DNA from: Nostoc piscinale CENA21
GTDB lineage: Bacteria > Cyanobacteriota > Cyanobacteriia > Cyanobacteriales > Nostocaceae
Direction of reading: 5' to 3'
Length of the DNA: 64,000 nt
Assembly (NCBI RefSeq): GCF_001298445.1
Contig: NZ_CP012036.1
Location: forward strand, 6,263,525 to 6,327,524
Shown here piece by piece: positions 48,501 to 56,808 of this stretch. The notes under the pieces were generated by a model. The model was not told where the DNA came from and did not search any database. It saw only the letters and a program-made list of their open reading frames with translations. The position numbers were made by a program, and so were the translations under genes. Within the stretch, counting starts at the first letter, position 1. Each line of letters opens with the position of its first letter.

Positions 48501-49595
48501 TTACGCATTATTTAAGATTCTTTGCCAAACGGTAAAGCTCAACAAAATAATAATGCCAGTACAAGTGGCAACGATCACAGGTAACGGCATCCCGCGAATT
48601 GTCATTGCCAGCAAGTTGCCCATTAAAGTAATTGTCCAAAGAGTGAAGGCGGCGTGACTTTGTGATAACCCCCAAGCTAATAAACGGTGGTGTAGGTGAT
48701 CCTTACCTGGAGTACTGAGGGGGTTTTTTCCTGCTAATAGTCGCCGTAAGAACACTTGGGTAGTGTCTAACACTGGTAAGAGCAAAAATAAAACCGTCGG
48801 TACTAAGGAAAAGACCGTAGTCACCTGCAAGTCACCCAAAATACTGGTAGCAGCTAAAACATAACCAAAAAAGTATGCTCCAGCGTCACCCATAATTATT
48901 CGTGAGGGGTGAAAGTTATGGCGCAAGAAACCCAACGCCCCGCCTCCCAAAGCTGCCAAAACCAAAGTTGCCGCCGCTTTATTGGGAAATTGGGCGGAAA
49001 CTGCTAACAAACTCATCGCTGTAATAAAACTGATCCCCCCAGCCAAACCATCCATACCATCCATCAAATTGATAGCGTTGGTAATTCCGACCACCCACAA
49101 GACTGTAATCAAAATTGATAAAAATGAGTCTATGGGTGTGCCGAAGGCAACTTTGATGCTGATGCCATTAGCAACCAGCAACAAGGCTGTGATGATTTGT
49201 GTCCACAAGCGCACAGAAGGGGGTAAACCAAACTGATCGTCAATAAAGCCGACTAATACTAGGATTGAGCCTCCTAGTAGCACAGTCAAAACCTGCGCCA
49301 AAACACTTTGTAATTCAATCGGTCGTAACAGACTAGCAAGAACTAACGCGGCAATTACTCCTGCATAGATAGCTAAACCGCCAGCATTCGGTAAAGGTTC
49401 CCGATTTAGCCGTCGCGCATTTGGTTGATCAGCCCAACCAACTCGCAGGGCAAATTTGCGTACTGTCGGTATTAAACGCCATGTTACTAGCCAAGCTAAG
49501 AGAAACGTAAATACTACTGCCAACCAGCCGATGCCGCTTGGGTCGGCAATACCCAGAGACTTAAGGGAGTTGTCTAGATTCATCTCCCAATTCAA
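48501..49595 (-). CDS. Undecaprenyl-phosphate N-acetylglucosaminyl-1-phosphate transferase-like (WecA/TagO/MraY family) membrane protein
   Basis: This encodes 364 residues with about ten membrane segments. The catalytic motifs of this polyprenyl-phosphate sugar-phosphate transferase family are GFIDDQFG, the aspartates in NAINLMDGMDGLAGG, IIMGDAGAYFFG and the KDHLHHRLL motif typical of the WecA/TagO branch. It would start lipopolysaccharide, sheath or wall-polymer assembly by moving a sugar phosphate to a lipid carrier on the inner membrane. The HHR motif argues against MraY itself. Confidence 0.85.
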   Translation of the reverse strand: MNWEMNLDNSLKSLGIADPSGIGWLAVVFTFLLAWLVTWRLIPTVRKFALRVGWADQPNARRLNREPLPNAGGLAIYAGVIAALVLASLLRPIELQSVLAQVLTVLLGGSILVLVGFIDDQFGLPPSVRLWTQIITALLLVANGISIKVAFGTPIDSFLSILITVLWVVGITNAINLMDGMDGLAGGISFITAMSLLAVSAQFPNKAAATLVLAALGGGALGFLRHNFHPSRIIMGDAGAYFFGYVLAATSILGDLQVTTVFSLVPTVLFLLLPVLDTTQVFLRRLLAGKNPLSTPGKDHLHHRLLAWGLSQSHAAFTLWTITLMGNLLAMTIRGMPLPVIVATCTGIIILLSFTVWQRILNNA

Positions 49596-49761
49596 CCATT
49601 ACTGCCTGTATCCTACATGAGCATCACAATGTATATTAATCAATTTTTTAAGAAAAGGTACTGGTATTTACTCAAGTCTCAAGATACCAGCGCAGAACTT
49701 CACACTTCCCACCAGTACCAATCCAGATAAATTTTATTTATAATCTGACCAGTTTTGGTTA

Positions 49762-49788
49762 TTAGCACTCTGAGTCTGTGAGTGCTAA
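49762..49788 (+). promoter_or_regulatory. CIRCE element (HrcA operator)
   Basis: TTAGCACTC, nine bases, GAGTGCTAA: a perfect match to the CIRCE consensus. It lies 32 bases before the groEL ATG, so HrcA-type heat-shock repression is expected. Confidence 0.95.
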
Positions 49789-49820
49789 ATTGTCTAATGG
49801 AAGCGCAAGAGAAGTGAAAC

Positions 49821-51486
49821 ATGGCTAAAATTATTTCCTTTGATGAAGAATCACGGCGGGCGCTAGAAAGAGGTGTCAATGCCCTGGCCGATGCAGTGAA
49901 AATCACACTAGGCCCCAAAGGTCGTAACGTCCTGTTAGAAAAGAAATTCGGCACACCCCAAATTGTCAACGATGGGATCACTGTTGCCAAAGAAATCGAA
50001 TTAGAAGACCCATTAGAAAATACTGGTGCCAGACTCATCCAAGAAGTAGCATCAAAAACTAAGGATACTGCTGGAGATGGCACCACCACAGCCACCGTTT
50101 TAGCACAGGCATTAATTAAAGAAGGTCTGAAAAACGTTGCGGCTGGTACGAACCCCATTGCTTTAAAACGTGGCATCGACAAAACAATTGAAGCACTTGT
50201 AGAAGAAATTGCCAAAGTTGCCAAGCCAGTAGAAGGTGAGGCGATCGCTCAAGTAGCTACAGTCTCCGCCGGTAACGATGAAGAAGTCGGCGCAATGCTG
50301 GCAGAAGCAATGGAGAAAGTCACCAAAGATGGTGTCATCACCGTTGAAGAATCCAAATCCCTAACCACTGAACTAGAAGTAGTGGAAGGCATGCAAATCG
50401 ACAGAGGTTATATTTCTCCTTACTTCATCACCAACAACGAACGGCAGATCGTTGAGTTTGAAAATGCTCGCATTCTGATTACCGACAAAAAAATCAACAG
50501 CATTCAAGAATTAGTCCCTGTACTCGAAAAAGTCGCCCGTTTGGGTCAAGCACTGTTGATTATTGCCGAAGATGTCGAAGGAGACGCTTTGGCAACTTTA
50601 GTAGTCAACAAAGCGCGGGGTGTGTTGAATGTGGCTGCGATTAAAGCGCCTGGATTTGGCGATCGCCGTAAAGCGATGCTACAAGACATTGCCATCCTCA
50701 CCGATGGTCAGTTAATTTCTGAAGAAATCGGCCTGAGCTTAGACACCGCTTCTTTAGAAATGCTGGGAACTGCCCGCAAAATTACAATTGATAAAGAAAA
50801 CACCACAATTGTTGCAGGTAGCACCACCAAGCCAGAAATTCAAAAGCGGATTGGTCAAATTCGTAAGCAGTTAGAAGAAACTGATTCCGAATACGACAAA
50901 GAAAAATTGCAAGAACGCATTGCCAAATTAGCTGGCGGTGTGGCAGTGATTAAAGTCGGTGCAGCCACCGAAACCGAACTCAAAGACCGCAAACTCCGCA
51001 TTGAAGACGCACTCAACGCCACCAAAGCTGCCGTCGAAGAAGGAATTGTGCCTGGTGGCGGTACGACCTTAATTCACTTGTCTACCAAAATTGACGAAAT
51101 TAAGAACAGCCTGAATGACGAAGAAAAAAATTGGGGCAGACATCATCAAACGTGCTTTAGAAGCACCCTTGCGTCAAATTGCCGAAAATGCTGGCGATGA
51201 AGGTTCTGTAATTGTTTCTAAAGTTAGAGAAACCGAATTCAACGTTGGCTACAACGCTGCTACCGGAGAATTTCAAGACTTGATTGCTGCGGGAATCATT
51301 GACCCTGCCAAAGTTGTGCGTTCTGCTGTCCAGAATGCTGCTTCTATTGCTGGTATGGTTCTAACTACCGAAGCGATCGTAGCCGAAAAACCAGAGAAAA
51401 AACCTGCTGTCCCTGATATGGGTGGCATGGGCGGTATGGGTGGTATGGGTGGTATGGGCGGTATGGGTGGTATGGGTATGATGTAA
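49821..51486 (+). CDS. groEL: Chaperonin GroEL (lone copy), split by a single-base frameshift
   Basis: The two frames add up to a 554-residue GroEL: MAKIISFDEESRRALERGVNALADAVKITLGPKGRNV, GDGTTTATVLAQ, EGIVPGGGTTL, and a C-terminal (GGM)n tail ending MGMM. The frame breaks in a run of seven A at 51124-51130, within the DEEK-IGADIIK segment; six A restore the usual EEKIGADII. No groES gene lies near, so this is the second, monocistronic groEL of cyanobacteria. The break is either a sequencing indel or real inactivation. Confidence 0.92.
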
Positions 51487-51530
51487 TCCTACCTGCCCAG
51501 ATTTTCCGAATAAATATATTTATCTTTGTC

Positions 51531-51564
51531 AACAGTTTGTCTTGCCAAGACAAGCTGTTTTTTT
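51531..51564 (+). terminator. Terminator of groEL
   Basis: AACAG-TTTGTC pairs with GACAAG-CTGTT around a short loop, followed by a run of seven T. It lies about 45 bases after the groEL stop. Confidence 0.8.
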
Positions 51565-51721
51565 ATACACTGGCTCATTCGTCATAGCATTTTGGATTTT
51601 ATAGCAGGAGGCAGGAGGAAAAGTCTTGCTATTCCTGGCATTCAAGTTTTCAAATTGTCCTAACATATCTAACTACGGCTATAGATTACAATCCTCACCA
51701 ATGACAATTGACAATTAACAA

Positions 51722-52871
51722 ATGATTAGCAAAGTCCGTCGTCTGACAAAAAAAAGTTCGTAAGCCCAACTTCCAGGATTTTCATCATCAACCAGGAAGC
51801 ATACCAGGAACTCTGATTATTGATGAAAATGCAGAAGCTCCCACAATTATTTTGTTTGATTACAATCAAACAAATTTTATTCATAAACAACTCGCTACTC
51901 CCGAAGAATGTTTGACTTACTTGGATACAGAATCAGTTTCTTGGGTAGATGTTCAAGGTGTAGGGAATCAAGATATATTACAACGCTTAGGTAGAGTTTT
52001 TGAGTTACATCCTTTGGTTTTAGAGGATGTTGTTAATATGGGAGAGCGCCCCAAAATTGAAGATTATGAAGACCAATTAGTGATAATTTCTCGGATGGTG
52101 GTGCCGAAAGAAAATACTTGTGGCTTTTATAGTGAACAGGTAAGTTTTGTGTTAGGTGAGCATTACTTGTTGACAGTACAAGAAGAACCGGAACATGATT
52201 GTTTTGATAGTGTCAGAATGCGAATTGATAAAGCTAAAGGTATTATTCGCAAACAGGGTGCTGACTATTTAGCTTATGCGCTGCTAGATGCTATTATTGA
52301 TGGTTTTTTCCCTGTCTTAGAATTGTATAGTGAACGCATCGAAGAATTAGAAGAAGAAGTAATTCTCAACCCAACACCACAAACGCTCCAACAAATTTAT
52401 CAAATCCGCCGAGAGCTTTTACAATTACGGCGATCTATCTGGCCGCAACGCGATGCTATTAATGCTTTGATTCGAGATGGTAGCGATTTAATTAGTGAAG
52501 ATGTCAGAATTTATCTGCGCGATTGCTATGACCACACAGTACAAGTTATGGATATGGTAGAAACCTACCGAGAATTAGCATCAGGATTAATGGATGTATA
52601 TTTATCAGCAGTCAGTAATAAGATGAATGAAATTATGAAGCTACTGACGGTAGTTTCGGCTATTTTTATTCCTTTAACTTTTGTTGCAGGTATTTATGGG
52701 ATGAACTTCAATACAGATAAATCACCATACAATATGCCTGAACTAAATTGGTATTGGGGTTATCCGGCTTGCTTGGCTTTAATGGTAGCGATCGCAGTTA
52801 GTTTACTGATACTATTTTGGCGCAGAGGATGGCTCGCTAATTTTTCCAGTATTAAACATCACGAAAAGTAA
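51722..52871 (+). CDS. corA: CorA-like magnesium/cobalt transporter, frameshifted at 5' end
   Basis: The downstream frame (from about 51760) encodes the main CorA body, ending with two membrane segments and the YGMNF motif (GIYGMNFNTDKS). The true N-terminus begins at ATG 51722 (MISKVRRLTKK). A run of eight A at 51748-51755 puts it out of frame; seven A join it to VRKPNFQDFHHQPGSIPGTLIIDENAEAP, the usual CorA start, giving 382 residues. The pentameric channel moves Mg2+ across the inner membrane. Stretches just upstream (51690-51721) are short AT-rich repeats. Confidence 0.85.
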
Positions 52872-52907
52872 ATTAATTCAAATTCATCCAGGGAGATAAA
52901 AATCCAA

Positions 52908-53623
52908 ATGATCAGAGGTAGCGGTGATCAAAATTTAGTTGTATTGACACTTTATATTATTGGTGTATCTTACACCTTCAATCGCATGATTGAATCTATT
53001 GATGATAAAGTCAAATATACGTATAAAGCTGATGCAGTCAACGAACAATTAACAGCCCAAGAACTCAAAGACCAAATCGGAATTTCTTTTAAACTCAATT
53101 CTGTTTACGGATTAGATGATTTAAAAGACTTGCAACTTACCATTGAAAATAAATCAGAGAATCTGGCAGTCTATGTTGACTGGGAAAACTGCACATTAGT
53201 TGTTGAACATACTAAACAATCACGCCGGGTAATTCGGATTTCACCATCTGTAACCCGTGACTTAGCAATACCGCAAACCCCTAGCTTAATTACCCCGAAA
53301 AAAAGCCTTACAGAAAAGGTAACAGCCGAAGATGTTCTAGAGTTGGATGCTACAGCTGGAACTTATTCTGCAAAAAAACCATTAGTCAGTATTACTGGCT
53401 TAAAAAAATGGTGGCCCGCCTCAAAAAAAAGCTATATAACGACTTTATGAATCGAGGCAAAGAGTTAGAATTCTCTTTACAGCTAGTGTTAAGAATATCT
53501 GATGTTCGCGTGGGGATAGCACCCGGTATCAATATCCCACCAATGTATTTGATCAACTGTCCGTTCACAATCAAAAAATTACCTTGGACTTACGCTCTAC
53601 CTTGGAATAAGAAGAAGAAATAA
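52908..53623 (+). CDS. Conserved protein with one N-terminal membrane-like segment, frameshifted
   Basis: This starts at ATG 52908 after GGGAGATAAAA. The first frame encodes 180 residues to a stop at 53450, and a second frame continues to 53623. At the A run 53402-53408 (seven A) or 53423-53430 (eight A), one base is missing; adding one gives TGLKK followed by MVARLKKKLYNDFMNRGKELEF and a 238-residue protein ending ALPWNKKKK. Only one hydrophobic stretch, LVVLTLYIIGVSY, is seen. Family unknown. It directly follows corA. Confidence 0.6.
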
Positions 53624-53666
53624 TCCAAATCAAACACATTATGCCATCCAGGATTACACTGTAAGT

Positions 53667-54116
53667 AGGGAGAGAGTAGGCGCTGGCAGTTGCAGAACTA
53701 TACATAATCATAGTTTTGAGGAAAGTCCGGACTCCCGAAAGACCAAACTTGCTGGATAACGTCCAGTGCGAGCGATCGTGAGGATAGTGCCACAGAAAGA
53801 TACCGCCAAAGCCAAGTCAAAAGTAAAAAGTAAAAAGGTAAAAGAAATATCTCTTTTGACTTTTGACTTTTACCTTTTGCCTTTTTTGGTAAGGGTGCAA
53901 AGGTGCGGTAAGAGCGCACCAGCAACATCGAGAGGTGTTGGCTCGGTAAACCCCGGTTGGGAGCAAGGTCAGAGGAACTACGGTTGGTCTTTTACCAGTT
54001 CCGCGTATGAGAGCCGCTAGAGGCGTTTGGTAACAAACGTCCCAGATAGATAACTGCCATCTTGTAAAATTTTTTACATAGATAACAGAACCCGGCTTAC
54101 TACCAACTCTCTCCTC
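53667..54116 (+). ncRNA. rnpB: RNase P RNA (type A, with short tandem repeats in P12)
   Basis: The conserved 5' core GGAAAGTCCGGACTCCC is present, followed by an ACCAAACTTGCTGGATAACG segment, GCCACAGAAAGATACCGCC and, near the 3' end, GATAGATAACTGCC and ACAGAACCCGGCTTAC. The 5' end AGGGAGAGAG pairs with the 3' CTCTCTCCT, giving the limits. An AAAAGTAAAA / TTTTGACTTTTGACTTTTAC repeat insert (53820-53880) falls in helix P12, as is typical for heterocystous cyanobacteria. It matures the 5' end of tRNAs with the RnpA protein. Confidence 0.92.
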
Positions 54117-54187
54117 TTTTAGTCCATAGTCAAAAGTAAGAACGAAAGACTATTGACTAATGACTATTGACCACTGACTATTGACTA

Positions 54188-54907
54188 ATGACAATTGTTT
54201 ATCCCCGCCGTCAAAGACAGCTGGAAAGCTTAGTAAGAAAGTTAGGTTTGCCATTGGAATCACCCATTAAATGGCAACTGTTAGACTTGGCTTTGACTCA
54301 TCCAACGGTATCTGATTCAGCAAATTATGAACAACTAGAATTTGTTGGTGACGCAGTGGTGCGACTAGCGGCGGCTGTGATTTTGTGGGAAAAATATCCA
54401 GATTGCCAAGTTGGAGATTTTGCGGCGATTCGTTCGGTGTTGGTGAGCGATCGCATTCTCGCTCAATTAGCCAGAGAATATGGTTTAGAACTATATCTAT
54501 TAGTTGCTGGTAGTGCCACCAGTGATAAAGTTGGTCAAGAATCCCGGCTGGCAGATGCTTTTGAAGCTGTATTGGGGGCGCTTTACCTCAGCACCAATAA
54601 TTTAGACCTCATCCGTCCGTGGTTAGATCCTCATTTTGAACAACTAGCAGCAGAAATTCGACTTGATCCGGCTCGACTCAACTATAAAGCGGCTTTGCAA
54701 GAATGGACGCAAGCTCAATTTAAAGTTTTACCAGAATATCGCGTCGAGGAAATTAATCAACCCAACCGCAATCAAGAGCGATTTGCTGCTGAAGTTTGGC
54801 TACATGGCAAAAAACTCGGTGAAGGTAGAGGACGTTCCATCAAAGCTGCTGAACAAGCAGCAGCTAAAGTTGCTTTTCTAGCAGTAAATAATCCAGAAAA
54901 TACTTAA
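54188..54907 (+). CDS. rnc: Ribonuclease III
   Basis: This encodes 239 residues. The RNase III signature is LEFVGDAVVRLAAAVIL, with the second catalytic pair in LADAFEAVLGALYL. The C-terminal double-stranded-RNA-binding domain (about 165-235) shows YKAALQEWTQAQFKVLPEYRV, FAAEVWLHGKKLGEGRGRSIKAAEQAAAKVAF. It cuts rRNA precursors and other double-stranded RNAs. It lies 70 bases after rnpB, across heptanucleotide repeats, so an RNA-processing pair is encoded together here. Confidence 0.93.
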   Translation: MTIVYPRRQRQLESLVRKLGLPLESPIKWQLLDLALTHPTVSDSANYEQLEFVGDAVVRLAAAVILWEKYPDCQVGDFAAIRSVLVSDRILAQLAREYGLELYLLVAGSATSDKVGQESRLADAFEAVLGALYLSTNNLDLIRPWLDPHFEQLAAEIRLDPARLNYKAALQEWTQAQFKVLPEYRVEEINQPNRNQERFAAEVWLHGKKLGEGRGRSIKAAEQAAAKVAFLAVNNPENT

Positions 54908-55011
54908 AAATATAAAAACTTAGACAACACAAAGCTTTTAACTCTGTCCTCTGCTATAAATAACAAAAATTGTTATCATAATACCTATTCTGGTTATAAA
55001 GTGAGGCACAA

Positions 55012-55278
55012 ATGAATATTTCCCTGACTCCTGAGCTAGAAGCGTTCGTTCAAAAACAAGTTGAGTCTGGCTTATATCATTCTCAAAGTGAAGTGATTCG
55101 GGAAGGGTTGCGTCTGTTAAAACGTTTTAACGACCATTCCGAAGAATATAAACTGTGGCTCAATGAACAAATTGCGATCGGTCTTGCGGAACTTGACAAT
55201 GCTCAAAGTCTCCCCGCCGAAGGAGTAAGGGAGCGCGTTCGCAGCAAAGCGCAAAAATTGATGAAAAAGCGCGTGTAA
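55012..55278 (+). CDS. parD: ParD-like antitoxin
   Basis: This encodes 88 residues. The ribbon-helix-helix N-terminus (NISLTPELEAFVQKQVESGLYHSQSEVIREGLRLLKRF) is the ParD signature, followed by a charged helix for toxin binding. Its stop overlaps the ATG of the parE gene by one base. Confidence 0.88.
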   Translation: MNISLTPELEAFVQKQVESGLYHSQSEVIREGLRLLKRFNDHSEEYKLWLNEQIAIGLAELDNAQSLPAEGVRERVRSKAQKLMKKRV

Positions 55279-55583
55279 TGACCCCAAAACCTTATATTCT
55301 CTCTGAGCAAGCCGAGAACGACTTAGCGCAGATTTACGCTTATATTGCGCGAGATCATCAAGATGCTGCCGAACGGATGCTAGATAAACTTCTTGCAGCC
55401 TGTGAATTACTGACAGACAACCCCAGAATAGGGCAGTATCGTTCTGACTTGACACCGTTACCCGTTCGTTTTTGGTTGGTGCATCCCCGCTACTTCTTGA
55501 TCTATCGAGGGGAAAACCCTGTAGAAATTGTGCGTGTACTAGCTGCAAATATGGATATTGCGCGAGAACTTACTGGAGAATAA
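55278..55583 (+). CDS. parE: ParE-like toxin
   Basis: This encodes 101 residues of the ParE/RelE fold: YILSEQAENDLAQIYAYIARDHQDAAERMLDKLLAACELLTDNPRIGQYRSDLTPLPVRFWLVHPRYFLIYRG, ending VEIVRVLAANMDI. In characterised members ParE blocks DNA gyrase. It is coupled with the ParD-like gene. Confidence 0.88.
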   Translation: MTPKPYILSEQAENDLAQIYAYIARDHQDAAERMLDKLLAACELLTDNPRIGQYRSDLTPLPVRFWLVHPRYFLIYRGENPVEIVRVLAANMDIARELTGE

Positions 55584-55685
55584 TTCCCACTATTAGATTG
55601 CTATTCTGACATTATTCCTCAGAAAACGGGAAAACTATGGTTAACCCCCTTTGGGGAAATTTCCATGTAAGTCCCGAATAGGAAA

Positions 55686-56297
55686 ATGCTAAAAAAATCT
55701 TTGGTGAATGGTTTAATTTTGTCTTTTTCTCTAGTTCCCTGGCTATGCGTGGGAATGCTTGTTAATTCTAAGGCGAATGCGTTACCAGGGCAAACTACAG
55801 AAGAAGTTACTACTTGGATGAATGCTCATCCGACGCTGCGTCCTGGAAGTGGTGAAAAACTATATGTGCAGAAGAGTGATACAGCTGCTCAACGATTTAC
55901 GTTTCAGGCTTCAGTATTACCTCCAGGTAAAGTAGGGTTTGCTAAAGACCGAAACCGGATTCGTTACGAACGCTTGGCGATGTACGATGCAATTAATGGG
56001 ATGAGTTTTCAACGCCTGCAAGAATCTCTGCGGGTGATTTATGGCTACGATGTCTATCAAGATTTTAATCAAGGTCAGGTGGTGTATGACTACCCAAGCC
56101 AAGGTGACGTAAACTCGGCGCGGTTTGCCAAAACTCCAATTAAAGAAGCTTTACAAGGACAATTGCGTATAGGCGATCGCTATGCTTATTGGATCGAAAT
56201 AGCTAAACCGCGCAACGGTAAAGCTTTCACTGGACAAATGACAGTTTTACTCAAAACCGATGTCGAAAAATTGCTGCAAGAATTACAAACTCGTTGA
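55686..56297 (+). CDS. Secreted protein of unknown function
   Basis: This encodes 203 residues with a signal peptide (KKSLVNGLILSFSLVPWLCVGMLVNSKANALPGQ, likely cut after ANA). The mature part is beta-rich and contains no Cys after the signal. It has KVGFAKDRNRIRYERLAMYDAINGMSFQRLQESLRVIYGYDVYQDF, like a conserved cyanobacterial domain. No catalytic motif is evident. It may be exported to the periplasm. Confidence 0.65.
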   Translation: MLKKSLVNGLILSFSLVPWLCVGMLVNSKANALPGQTTEEVTTWMNAHPTLRPGSGEKLYVQKSDTAAQRFTFQASVLPPGKVGFAKDRNRIRYERLAMYDAINGMSFQRLQESLRVIYGYDVYQDFNQGQVVYDYPSQGDVNSARFAKTPIKEALQGQLRIGDRYAYWIEIAKPRNGKAFTGQMTVLLKTDVEKLLQELQTR

Positions 56298-56300
56298 ACC

Positions 56301-56669
56301 TTAAACCCCGCCAAATCCGCCAGATGGTGGGGTTTGCCACACACCAGAAAAGATACTTTCTACAGCCAGCGAAATTCTCACTAAATCTTCTTTAAGTAGG
56401 GGTGGCCAGTCTACCCCAGCTTTGCGCCCAGCTACGTATAACTGTTGTGTCTTGACACCTAACTGATAAAGGGCAAAAGTTAACTCACGGTCTAAACTGG
56501 GTACATCTTTGAGGGCTTCAAACACAACCTTTAACGCCAGCAAAATCGAGGTAATCTGACCTGGAACCGGTGGTTTTCCCTGCTTCATCCGCATCAATAA
56601 AGCATCAGGGTTGTCGTCGGTTGTGATTGTTTGAGATACAAGCAGTTTGCGGGCTGTGTCGTAATTCAT
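56301..56669 (-). CDS. Conserved hypothetical protein
   Basis: This encodes 122 helical residues with no hydrophobic segment or catalytic motif. The pattern MNYDTARKLLVSQTITTDDNPDALLMRMKQGKPPVPGQITSILLALKVVFEALK is typical of a small conserved cyanobacterial protein that is sometimes annotated as dethiobiotin-synthetase-like. I find no ATP-binding motif for that activity. It lies between the convergent secreted-protein gene and a bidirectional hairpin. Confidence 0.55.
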   Translation of the reverse strand: MNYDTARKLLVSQTITTDDNPDALLMRMKQGKPPVPGQITSILLALKVVFEALKDVPSLDRELTFALYQLGVKTQQLYVAGRKAGVDWPPLLKEDLVRISLAVESIFSGVWQTPPSGGFGGV

Positions 56670-56755
56670 TGCTCAACTTCGCGCGTTAAAATCTGATTGG
56701 GTGAAAGTGCAAGGATAGTGTATTTGAAAATTTCGCCATAAGTTTAATTGTGATC

Positions 56756-56788
56756 AAAAAAGGGGACGTTGCTACTGTCCCCTTTTTT
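56756..56788. terminator. Bidirectional terminator between gltS and hypothetical gene
   Basis: AAAAAAGGGGAC pairs with GTCCCCTTTTTT. Both strands end in six T, so it can stop the leftward gltS transcript that ends at 56809. Confidence 0.85.
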
Positions 56789-56808
56789 CATAACTCATCA
56801 GCGATCAA

